From: Spirochaetales bacterium | GTDB lineage: Bacteria > Spirochaetota > Spirochaetia > Treponematales > UBA12059 | Direction: 5' to 3' | Length of the DNA: 7,737 nucleotides | Assembly: GCA_016938515.1 (NCBI GenBank) | Contig: JAFGUM010000383.1 | Coordinates: 1-7,737 of the forward strand | Shown: in pieces, positions 1 through 5,503 of the stretch | How the letters are laid out: the number at the start of each line of letters is the position of its first letter | Numbering within the stretch: the stretch's first letter is position 1 | Translations under genes and position numbers: made by a program | Notes under the pieces: generated by a model | What the model saw: the letters and a program-made list of their open reading frames with translations, nothing else | The model's database searches: none | What the model was told of the DNA's origin: nothing

Positions 1-1186
1 GCGGAAGTCGCTGGCTACCATGGCTAGTTCTGAGGCAGAGCGAGAGCGTGAGTTAGAGCTTCTCCGATATGCCGTTGAGGAAATCGATACCGTTTCTCCT
101 CGCGTTGGTGAAGAAGATGAGTTGACAGATGAAGAAAGACGATTGTCGCAGCATGAGCGCCTGTTTGCGGCTGTCGCGCAGACCCGGGAATTGCTTGTAG
201 AAGCGGACGGTGCCATAGCGCGGCTTAGAAAAGCCCGTGTTCAGCTTGAATCGGCAGGCGCAATTGACACCCGTTTGGTAGCCCAGGCAAAAAGGCTTGA
301 CGACGCGTACTATGAGCTAGAAGACATCGGCGAATCGGTGACTACGTACGTAGATCAGCTTTCTTTTGATCCTGGCAGGCTGGAGGATATTGAGGCACGC
401 CTTGCTACGGTGCAGCGCCTCAAGAGAAAATATGGGCCAGAGCTGTCCTCTGTCCTCGAATACCGTACAGAAGCCGCTGAAAGGCTTACCAGACTGGAAA
501 ACTGGGAAGAAGACAGGTCTGGACTGGAAAAAGAAGTTGCTGAACTGGAAGAGCGGGTGCGATTTGAAGCGGAGCGTCTATACGTCGCTCGTACTGCAGC
601 GTCGCGACGGCTGGAAGAAGCCGTCGTTGCTATCATGACTACGCTTGGTATGCCCAACGCGAGGTTTGTGGTAAAGCTGGAAAGAATATCCGCGGTTAAT
701 GGTAAAGTTGCCGTAGGGCCATACGGTATCGATGAACTGGAATTCTACGTTTCCACCAACAAGGGAGAGCCGCTCAGACCACTCGCTGCGGTAGCATCGG
801 GGGGCGAGTTGTCGCGCGTGATGCTCGCGATCAAGTCGGTTCTTGCTGATGATGGTGGAGCGACGACGATGGTCTTCGACGAGGTCGATACTGGTATCGG
901 CGGAGAAGTGGCACTCGGCGTTGGTTTGCATTTAGCTGGTTTGGCGGCGCGGAGACAGGTTTTATGCATAACACATCTCGCTTCGATAGCCGCTCGCGCC
1001 GATAATCATCTCATGGTGGCAAAGCATGTTGAGGGTGACAGGACCGTAACCAGGATCACGAGACTGGAAAGTCTGGCTCGCGTCCATGAAATCGCCCGGA
1101 TGCTTTCTGGAGATTCAACCTCAAGAGCCTCGCTCGATCACGCAGCCGAATTGCTTTCTAAGCTCGGTACTACTCGAGGGAAATGA
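1..1186 (+). CDS. recN: DNA repair protein RecN, C-terminal part (5' partial)
   Basis: RecN is an SMC-like ATPase that acts in the cytoplasm on DNA double-strand breaks in recombinational repair. The frame is open from base 2, so the gene begins upstream of the window; the ATG at 20 is internal. About 394 residues are present, and the N-terminal Walker A part (roughly 165 residues in typical RecN) is missing. Visible family marks are the coiled-coil start LLRYAVEEID, the FDPGRLEDIEARL and LKRKYG segments of the second coil, the ABC signature ASGGELSRVMLAIK (around 795-835), the Walker B/D-loop MVFDEVDTGIGGEVA (around 868-912), the switch histidine in CITHLASIAA (around 964-993) and the C-terminal EIARMLSGD. 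The usual THLPQ(I/V)AA reads THLASIAA here. The stop overlaps the start region of the next gene, so the two are translationally coupled. Identification is secure. Confidence 0.96.
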   Translation, partial: RKSLATMASSEAERERELELLRYAVEEIDTVSPRVGEEDELTDEERRLSQHERLFAAVAQTRELLVEADGAIARLRKARVQLESAGAIDTRLVAQAKRLDDAYYELEDIGESVTTYVDQLSFDPGRLEDIEARLATVQRLKRKYGPELSSVLEYRTEAAERLTRLENWEEDRSGLEKEVAELEERVRFEAERLYVARTAASRRLEEAVVAIMTTLGMPNARFVVKLERISAVNGKVAVGPYGIDELEFYVSTNKGEPLRPLAAVASGGELSRVMLAIKSVLADDGGATTMVFDEVDTGIGGEVALGVGLHLAGLAARRQVLCITHLASIAARADNHLMVAKHVEGDRTVTRITRLESLARVHEIARMLSGDSTSRASLDHAAELLSKLGTTRGK

Positions 1187-2001
1187 TGTCCAAGATAACC
1201 CAGGAACAACGGAACCGCTACGCGGCCAAGGTTAAAGAATACAAGGTCACGATAGATTCGATCCTTGCCAAAGAGCAGTCATTTCTCAGTGTACTCAAGC
1301 AGCCCGGTGGGCAGGGTGTTGGTTACGTCAAGAAAAAGCTGTCAGAGCAAATGCTCAGCCTCACCTCATATCATATTCTGATCAATTCCTTGTCTGTCGC
1401 GCTATTGGGTATCAAAAATGAGGATGCGCTCGCAGAAGCGCGAAAGAGCATTGGACGGAGCATAAAATATCTTGAAGAAATAGTTACAGGTTACGTAGAC
1501 GCTTCTTTTTCGGAATACGAGAAAAACCTTGAGGAAATATCGGAGGTTTCGTACGAAGATCGATACGCGCTTCTGCGGAAAATTGGATTTGCCATACGCG
1601 AGATTGAAGAGGCATACGGCGCGAATTCCAAATGGAAATGGTCTTTTGTCGAGTTATGGGGTAAATTGGCCGCGGTGGCAAAAAACTCTCTAGATCTAAA
1701 GCGCGCCTATCTGGATATGGATCTGGAATCTCCCAACCGCATGATAGTTTTGTCATACCTGGCGTTTATAAAGAAACTCCTGCAGACGACCGCAGATCGA
1801 TATCGCGAAAAATACGAAGTATCTTCCATGAAAATGGATGATTTCAAGCAAGCCATACTGTTTCTGAACGCGCTCAGGCGGTTGCATGTGGTATTTGGCG
1901 AAAGAAGTGAAGCTGACGAGCTCAAGAAAAAAATTGAGATATGGTCTGCCAAATTGGAGAACGACCTTAAAAAGCGTGACGAAGAGTCAAAGCGTCGTTG
2001 A
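1186..2001 (+). CDS. Uncharacterised helical protein coupled to recN
   Basis: I do not recognise a named family. The product is about 271 residues, very rich in Lys, Glu and Arg, contains no cysteine, and has no signal peptide or convincing membrane segment. It therefore looks like a cytoplasmic, mostly alpha-helical protein. The middle (residues about 60-125) and the C-terminal 50 residues, ending in a highly charged KKRDEESKRR tail, look helical or coiled-coil. Two ATG codons lie in tandem at 1183 and 1186. I prefer 1186 because GAGGG at 1176-1180 then sits 5 bases upstream rather than 2. Either choice overlaps the recN stop (by 4 bases or 1). This overlap implies co-expression with recN and perhaps a shared role, but that is inference. 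A hairpin follows in the convergent gap. Confidence 0.85.
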   Translation: MSKITQEQRNRYAAKVKEYKVTIDSILAKEQSFLSVLKQPGGQGVGYVKKKLSEQMLSLTSYHILINSLSVALLGIKNEDALAEARKSIGRSIKYLEEIVTGYVDASFSEYEKNLEEISEVSYEDRYALLRKIGFAIREIEEAYGANSKWKWSFVELWGKLAAVAKNSLDLKRAYLDMDLESPNRMIVLSYLAFIKKLLQTTADRYREKYEVSSMKMDDFKQAILFLNALRRLHVVFGERSEADELKKKIEIWSAKLENDLKKRDEESKRR

Positions 2002-2034
2002 AGCCTGGCTTTTGCAGTAAGTGCCTCTCCGGTT

Positions 2035-2066
2035 CGCAAAGCAAACGCAAGCAATCGCAAAGCCAA
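2035..2066. repeat. Imperfect tandem repeat, three units of 10-11 bp
   Basis: Three copies of CGCAA(A)GC begin at 2035, 2046 and 2056, so the units recur at about one helical turn. The last copy runs into the left arm of the hairpin at 2061-2097. The repeat lies in the noncoding gap between two convergent genes. It may be slippage debris or a protein-binding site; nothing in the sequence decides between these. Confidence 0.5.
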
Positions 2067-2097
2067 TTTCAAAAGCAACCAGCTTTAAAAATTGGCT
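2061..2097. terminator. Hairpin in convergent gap, possible bidirectional terminator
   Basis: AGCCAATTT (2061-2069) pairs perfectly with AAATTGGCT (2089-2097). Inside it, AAAGC (2072-2076) pairs with GCTTT (2082-2086) around a 5-base loop, leaving a 2x2 internal loop. This two-tier stem sits between the stop of the recN-coupled gene and the stop of cdd, where a shared terminator would be expected. No clean U-tract follows on either strand; the - strand side is only moderately T-rich. Its strength as an intrinsic terminator is therefore uncertain. Confidence 0.45.
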
Positions 2098-2108
2098 CTA
2101 CAGCGTGT

Positions 2109-2510
2109 TCATTTGTCGGAAAGCTCGTGCAATGCGTCGTGTGGTAGCAGTTCTCCCATGGTAGAATCAACGACGCGGCCGTCTGACCCTCCAAAACGAA
2201 TGGGGAAGCTTTGCTCGACGAATTCACTTATAAACTGACGACACGCGCCACAGGGGCTCACCGGATAATCAGCGTCTGGACAGGAAATGGCGAGGGCTTT
2301 GAAGCGGGTTTTTCCCTGGGCGATAGCTGATACCATGGCCGATCGTTCTGCGCAAATGGTAAGGCCGTACGATCTGTTTTCCACGTTTGCTGCGCATACA
2401 ACGGTGCCATCGTCGCATAGCAAGGCGGCTCCAACCCGGAATTTTGAATATGGCGAGTACGAGCGATCCGCTGCTTCTGTCGCAAGCTTTAAAAGTTCTG
2501 CGCTATCCAT
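2109..2510 (-). CDS. cdd: Cytidine deaminase
   Basis: Cdd hydrolytically deaminates cytidine and deoxycytidine to uridine and deoxyuridine in pyrimidine salvage, in the cytoplasm. The 133-residue product has the length of the small homotetrameric class. It shows the substrate-binding segment FRVGAAL (residues 24-30) and NVEN (42-45), the catalytic CAERSA with zinc ligand Cys53 and proton-shuttling Glu55, and PCGACRQ with zinc ligands Cys87 and Cys90. A longer reading from ATG 2537 is possible, but the start at 2510 matches the family N-terminus (MDSAELLKLA) and has AGAGGAG (2514-2520) just upstream at a short 3-base spacing. The gene is transcribed alone, convergent with the recN block and divergent from the envelope operon. 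All catalytic residues are intact. Confidence 0.96.
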   Translation of the reverse strand: MDSAELLKLATEAADRSYSPYSKFRVGAALLCDDGTVVCAANVENRSYGLTICAERSAMVSAIAQGKTRFKALAISCPDADYPVSPCGACRQFISEFVEQSFPIRFGGSDGRVVDSTMGELLPHDALHELSDK

Positions 2511-2513
2511 AAG

Positions 2514-2520
2514 CTCCTCT
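2514..2520 (-). promoter_or_regulatory. Ribosome binding site for cdd
   Basis: On the - strand, AGAGGAG is followed by CTT and the ATG at 2510. It favours the shorter cdd start over the ATG at 2537, which has only a weak purine run upstream. The 3-base spacing is shorter than usual. Confidence 0.55.
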
Positions 2521-2545
2521 TTCAATAACGCTGGCATACCGCTTT

Positions 2546-2568
2546 GTATTGACGGAATGGGACAATAC
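2546..2568. promoter_or_regulatory. Inverted repeat, candidate operator
   Basis: GTATTG (2546-2551) and CAATAC (2563-2568) form an inverted repeat with an 11-base centre, and one further matching pair (C2553/G2561) lies inside. It overlaps the candidate -35 of the + strand promoter and touches the -10 of the - strand promoter, a position suited to a dimeric repressor. With only 6-7 matching pairs it could be chance. Confidence 0.3.
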
Positions 2569-2576
2569 TATATACC
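2549..2576 (+). promoter_or_regulatory. Candidate sigma-70 promoter of the envelope operon
   Basis: TTGACG (2549-2554) is a 5/6 match to a -35 box. A 16-base spacer leads to TATACC (2571-2576), a partial -10; TATATA at 2569-2574 with a 14-base spacer is the other reading. Transcription would start near 2583, giving a leader of about 60 bases before the ATG at 2643. Confidence 0.4.
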
Positions 2577-2595
2577 ATCAGAACGAGTTAGCCAA
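2567..2595 (-). promoter_or_regulatory. Candidate sigma-70 promoter of cdd
   Basis: Read on the - strand, TTGGCT (2590-2595) is a 4/6 -35 match. A 17-base spacer leads to TATAGT (2567-2572), a 5/6 -10 match. Transcription would begin near 2560 with a leader of about 50 bases before the cdd start at 2510. The AT-rich core is shared with the opposing + strand promoter. Confidence 0.5.
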
Positions 2596-2632
2596 TCATC
2601 AGTAGACGGCTGTATGATGTAACCAAAACGGT

Positions 2633-2637
2633 GGAGG
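2633..2637 (+). promoter_or_regulatory. Ribosome binding site setting the propeller gene start
   Basis: GGAGG lies 5 bases before ATG 2643. This rules against the in-frame GTG at 2631, because the ribosome binding site would then fall inside the coding sequence. Confidence 0.75.
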
Positions 2638-2642
2638 GTGGT

Positions 2643-3716
2643 ATGAACGATGGAAAGGGCAGACCCGGGTTTTTATCTGTCCTGCTGATTATCGTCTTCT
2701 CCCTCGCGTATTTTCTGGTATGCGCTGAGCCGCTGCAGCCTGAGCTGTCGGCTGTACCCCGCTGGCGGGTAGAAATCCCCGCGGCTTCAATCGCCGGCGC
2801 CGTGGAAATTGTAGGTGATGATGCTATGGCGTTCCAGGCGGGGGGGCGCTTTGGCTATTTCTCTCCCGATGGCGATTGCAGTTTTATGTCTGATAGTGAA
2901 GGGTGCATGGCCATAGGGGATAGCGCGTACGCAAAATCAAACGCGGCGGGTGGTAGTGAGTTGGTTAGTCCTGATGGACAGAGTATCGCCCAGATCGCTT
3001 CTGATGCGCCTTTTTTTTCAGCTGGGCGTCTGTTTTCAGCTGATGGCGACGGTACGGGTATCACATCATACAACGCCACTGGCGATATACTCTGGTCGTA
3101 CTCTTTCCCTTGTCATCTGAGCGCTTTGTCCGCTGGCAGTAGTCTAATCGTTGGCGGTACCATCGATGGCTGGATAGAAGGCGTTTCTCCATACGGCAAA
3201 AAGGCGTTTACCTTCGCTCCAGGTGGTTCTCGCTTGTCAGTAGTACTAGGGCTGGGGGTTTCACGATCGGGCAATTGGGTTGCTGCTGTAACCGGTATCG
3301 ACAGGCAGCGCCTTATTGTTCTCGGACAGGGTGGTGCTGATTACAGGGTAACGAGTCATCGCTACCTTGAATCCGACTATAGGGAACCTGTTCGTGTCAT
3401 CGTAATGGACGACGAGCAACACGTGCTGTATCGGCGAGCAGACGGTGTAGGCGTATGGTCCGTTGACGGAACCGTGGATGAAATTCTGCCTGTCAAGGCT
3501 GATGACTTCAGCGTAGCGATGGATGAGGCGCACGGTGTATCGTATATGATGGCGAGACGGGGTAAGCACGCCGAGATTGTGGTCTTCAAGAATCCCGCTA
3601 CCTTATTGGGACGTGTTGCGTTGCCAGACTACACCGATTTTGTACGGTTCAGTGGATCGTCTGTGTACGTGGGCGGAAGTACATGGCTTGCCCGGTTCGA
3701 TTTCGTGGAGGAATGA
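2643..3716 (+). CDS. Secreted or membrane-anchored beta-propeller (WD40/PQQ-like) protein
   Basis: No specific function is recognised. The 357-residue product begins with a short basic stretch and a hydrophobic segment (residues 10-27), so it is exported or anchored by its N-terminus. The cysteine at 27 is not in a standard lipobox, because the preceding residues are FLV. The rest is beta-rich, with recurring short Gly/Asp turns such as FSPDGD, VSPDGQ, NATGDILW, VSPYGK and WSVDGT, as expected of a propeller of the WD40 or PQQ type. It closes with VYVGGSTWLARFDF, resembling a final blade. Such propellers usually act as protein-binding scaffolds. The start at ATG 2643 is set by GGAGG 5 bases upstream. 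The next gene begins 1 base after the stop, and its ribosome binding site lies inside this gene, so the two proteins are likely made together. The coding sequence contains a G7 (2840-2846) and a T8 (3011-3018) tract. Confidence 0.85.
   Translation: MNDGKGRPGFLSVLLIIVFSLAYFLVCAEPLQPELSAVPRWRVEIPAASIAGAVEIVGDDAMAFQAGGRFGYFSPDGDCSFMSDSEGCMAIGDSAYAKSNAAGGSELVSPDGQSIAQIASDAPFFSAGRLFSADGDGTGITSYNATGDILWSYSFPCHLSALSAGSSLIVGGTIDGWIEGVSPYGKKAFTFAPGGSRLSVVLGLGVSRSGNWVAAVTGIDRQRLIVLGQGGADYRVTSHRYLESDYREPVRVIVMDDEQHVLYRRADGVGVWSVDGTVDEILPVKADDFSVAMDEAHGVSYMMARRGKHAEIVVFKNPATLLGRVALPDYTDFVRFSGSSVYVGGSTWLARFDFVEE
3707..3711 (+). promoter_or_regulatory. Ribosome binding site setting a GTG start
   Basis: GGAGG sits inside the last codons of the propeller gene, 6 bases before GTG 3718. 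It marks the true start of the LytM-like gene, although the frame is open much further upstream (to at least 3577). Confidence 0.75.
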
Positions 3717-3717
3717 C

Positions 3718-4596
3718 GTGCTACGTAGCAGGCTCGATGCTGTGAAGCTGTTTGGTGTTCTGATGACGGTGGTAGCATCTCTGTGCGTGGTTTCCGCGAT
3801 CGCGTTCGAGTGGCCAGCTGATCGGGGGGTGTATCGGTTTGGCTTCGGAGCGCTCAGAGCTGGCTTTCTCAGGGGTGTTGAGTTCGGAGTAGCTGAGAGC
3901 CTCATGGAGGCTTCGGATGACGGCGAGATGGTGTTCGCGACCGAGCATCCTGCCCTTCCAGGCGGCTACCCATTGCGGGGCAATTCCATTATGGCAGTGG
4001 CCCATGCCTCAGATATGACGACAGTGTATACGGGGCTCGAGCAAGGATCTCTGGCGACGTATCTAAGAAGCGTAAGAAAAGGGGATATCCTTGGGCGATC
4101 ATCCGCGGCTGATGGGGGACGCGGAGCGATCGTATACGTCTTTGACAGACGCGAACGGCGTTATATAAATCCGTTGATAGTCATGCCTGAACTCTCTGAC
4201 AAGAAGCCGCCGGTAATACAATCGATAAGCCTGATCACGGGCGGTGTGGAGACTTCCCTCGCCGCAACGCGTACGGTGCGGCAAGGATCCTACACAGTGT
4301 TGCTGGATGTTGTAGACGTCGCGCCTTCTGGAGATGCTAGCGCCCCGTATGATATTCGCATCCTGATTGACGGATCAGAACGCGCGCGAGTCGTATACGA
4401 TGCAGCATGGTCCCTGGAAGGCATTCCTGTCTTATTTGGTGGCGCCGAAATCGTCGAGTATTCGTATGTCGCCGACGATGGGCGGCTTAGTTTTGGTCCA
4501 TACGTTTTTTCGAGGGGTACGGTTGTGCTGGCGGTACGGGTTGGCGATTATTCAGGCAATATAAAGGAGCAGACGTATTCGCTTTCGATACAGTAG
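3718..4596 (+). CDS. Secreted LytM/M23-like protein lacking zinc ligands, with C-terminal beta-sandwich
   Basis: The 292-residue product has a signal peptide (hydrophobic residues 11-29, likely cleaved after AIA at 27-29). Residues about 40-155 follow the M23 (LytM) endopeptidase fold: GFLRGVEFG (49-57), DDGEMVF (67-73), GNSIMAVAH (88-96), TVYTGLE (102-108), KGDILG (121-126), AIVYVF (137-142) and NPLIVMPEL. Where active M23 enzymes carry the zinc-binding HxGxD, the YxHL histidine and the HxH strand, this protein has RGVEF, YTGL and IVYVF. The metal site therefore appears lost. Non-catalytic LytM proteins such as EnvC and NlpD activate amidases at division; a similar regulatory role here is inference. 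Residues about 165-292 look like an Ig-like beta-sandwich ending in DYSGNIKEQTYSLSIQ. The gene lies 1 base after the propeller gene. GTG 3718 is chosen from its ribosome binding site. Confidence 0.82.
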   Translation: MLRSRLDAVKLFGVLMTVVASLCVVSAIAFEWPADRGVYRFGFGALRAGFLRGVEFGVAESLMEASDDGEMVFATEHPALPGGYPLRGNSIMAVAHASDMTTVYTGLEQGSLATYLRSVRKGDILGRSSAADGGRGAIVYVFDRRERRYINPLIVMPELSDKKPPVIQSISLITGGVETSLAATRTVRQGSYTVLLDVVDVAPSGDASAPYDIRILIDGSERARVVYDAAWSLEGIPVLFGGAEIVEYSYVADDGRLSFGPYVFSRGTVVLAVRVGDYSGNIKEQTYSLSIQ

Positions 4597-4615
4597 CCCC
4601 TCTTCGCGCGCTCCA

Positions 4616-5479
4616 TTGCGAACATTCTCTACCACCAGGCACAAAGGCAAGCACGATGAGGCGGTACTGGCTACGAACTGTCCGCTGTGTGGCAAAGCTG
4701 AGGTAACCGAAAGCTGGCGCGCTGATGACGTTGAGTTTGTTCGGTGTGCTACGTGTGGTCTGATTCGTCAAGAACCGCAGCCTGCGGAAGAAGCAATACT
4801 GGCGCGCTACGACGATGAGTACCTGGAGTATGAAACTGCCCGACACCTTGAATATCGCCAGATATCACTCCTGAGCCTGTCTGAAGCGGGGTTGTCTCCA
4901 TCTGACGCGGTTGACGCCATGGGGCATCCGCGTTCAATGCTTGAGATAGGCTGTGCGACGGGGGCTCTCCTGTCTTCTTTTGCGTCTGAAGGCTGGGATA
5001 CTATAGGTGTTGAGGTGGGCGCCTCGCTCGCGGCATACGCGCGTGGCACATTTGGCCTGGACGTGAGGACTGGCACGATAGCTTCGGCTGGGTTTCCTGA
5101 TCAGCGCTTTGACGTCGTCGTCGCTACACACCTGATTGAGCATCTGAATAAGCCGAGAGCCTTTTTAGGAGAAGTTAGAAGGGTGCTGAAGCCTGATGGC
5201 GTCTTATACCTTATAACGCCAAACGCCGATGGACTGCAGGCATTGATCATGCGCTCCGCGTGGCGAAGCGCCATAGGGGATCATCTGTACCTGTTTTCCT
5301 GCCGCACGTTATCAGCTATGCTGGCTGTTGAAGGGTTTGTCGTTGAATATACGGGAACATGGGGGGGATGGCCGGCTGGCATGGCACCAACTTGTCTTAA
5401 AAAACCGCTCGACGCAATGGCCAAGCGCTTGGGGCGTGGCGATGTCATGATCGTACGATCACGACGAGCTCGAGATTAG
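4616..5479 (+). CDS. Zinc-ribbon class I SAM-dependent methyltransferase
   Basis: The protein should transfer a methyl group from S-adenosylmethionine in the cytoplasm; the substrate is unknown. Residue numbers are from TTG 4616. An N-terminal zinc ribbon has CPLCG (Cys22, Cys25) and CATCG (Cys44, Cys47). A linker rich in Tyr and Glu follows, then the Rossmann methyltransferase core: motif I LEIGCATG (109-116), the acidic end of strand 2 in IGVEVG (Glu133), FDVVVATHLIEHLNKP (165-180), then the EVRRVLKPDGVLYLITPN strand. This architecture is common among methyltransferases acting on sugars, lipids or natural products. The start is uncertain, because no ATG or GTG occurs in frame before the zinc ribbon. 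Candidates are ATT 4577, TTG 4616 and CTG 4667; the last would give the compact N-terminus ATNCPLCG. It lies 19 bases after the LytM-like gene. A G7 tract is present at 5361-5367. Confidence 0.88.
   Translation: MRTFSTTRHKGKHDEAVLATNCPLCGKAEVTESWRADDVEFVRCATCGLIRQEPQPAEEAILARYDDEYLEYETARHLEYRQISLLSLSEAGLSPSDAVDAMGHPRSMLEIGCATGALLSSFASEGWDTIGVEVGASLAAYARGTFGLDVRTGTIASAGFPDQRFDVVVATHLIEHLNKPRAFLGEVRRVLKPDGVLYLITPNADGLQALIMRSAWRSAIGDHLYLFSCRTLSAMLAVEGFVVEYTGTWGGWPAGMAPTCLKKPLDAMAKRLGRGDVMIVRSRRARD
4643..4647 (+). promoter_or_regulatory. Ribosome binding site before an out-of-frame ATG
   Basis: AAAGG stands 8 bases before ATG 4656, a good initiation context. That ATG is not in the methyltransferase frame; one added base between 4659 and 4676 would join them. 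It may be coincidence, or it may point to a one-base deletion, real or from sequencing. Confidence 0.3.
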
Positions 5480-5487
5480 ACACCTGG

Positions 5488-5494
5488 AAAGGAG
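5488..5494 (+). promoter_or_regulatory. Ribosome binding site of yggS
   Basis: AAAGGAG lies 9 bases before ATG 5504 and only 3 before the in-frame GTG 5498, favouring ATG 5504. A third in-frame start, ATG 5537, directly follows a G7 run. Confidence 0.65.
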
Positions 5495-5503
5495 AGCGTG
5501 CGC

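Noticed and set aside
1707..2078. 123-codon - strand open frame extending into the convergent gap
   Set aside because: Mostly antisense to the recN-coupled gene, low complexity in Ser/Arg/Leu, and it would pass through the hairpin region. No support as a gene.
2511..2537. Nine-residue N-terminal extension of cytidine deaminase
   Set aside because: Family proteins begin at the MDSAELL position, and a Shine-Dalgarno precedes the ATG at 2510.
2631..2642. GTG 2631 as start of the propeller gene
   Set aside because: The GGAGG ribosome binding site for ATG 2643 would then be inside the coding sequence.
3577..3717. Longer N-terminus for the LytM-like protein from ATG 3577
   Set aside because: It would overlap the propeller gene by 140 bases and put the signal peptide inside the protein. 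GTG 3718 has a good ribosome binding site and a proper signal peptide.
4487..4846. 119-codon - strand open frame across the start of the methyltransferase gene
   Set aside because: Antisense to two real genes, no motif and no ribosome binding site of note.
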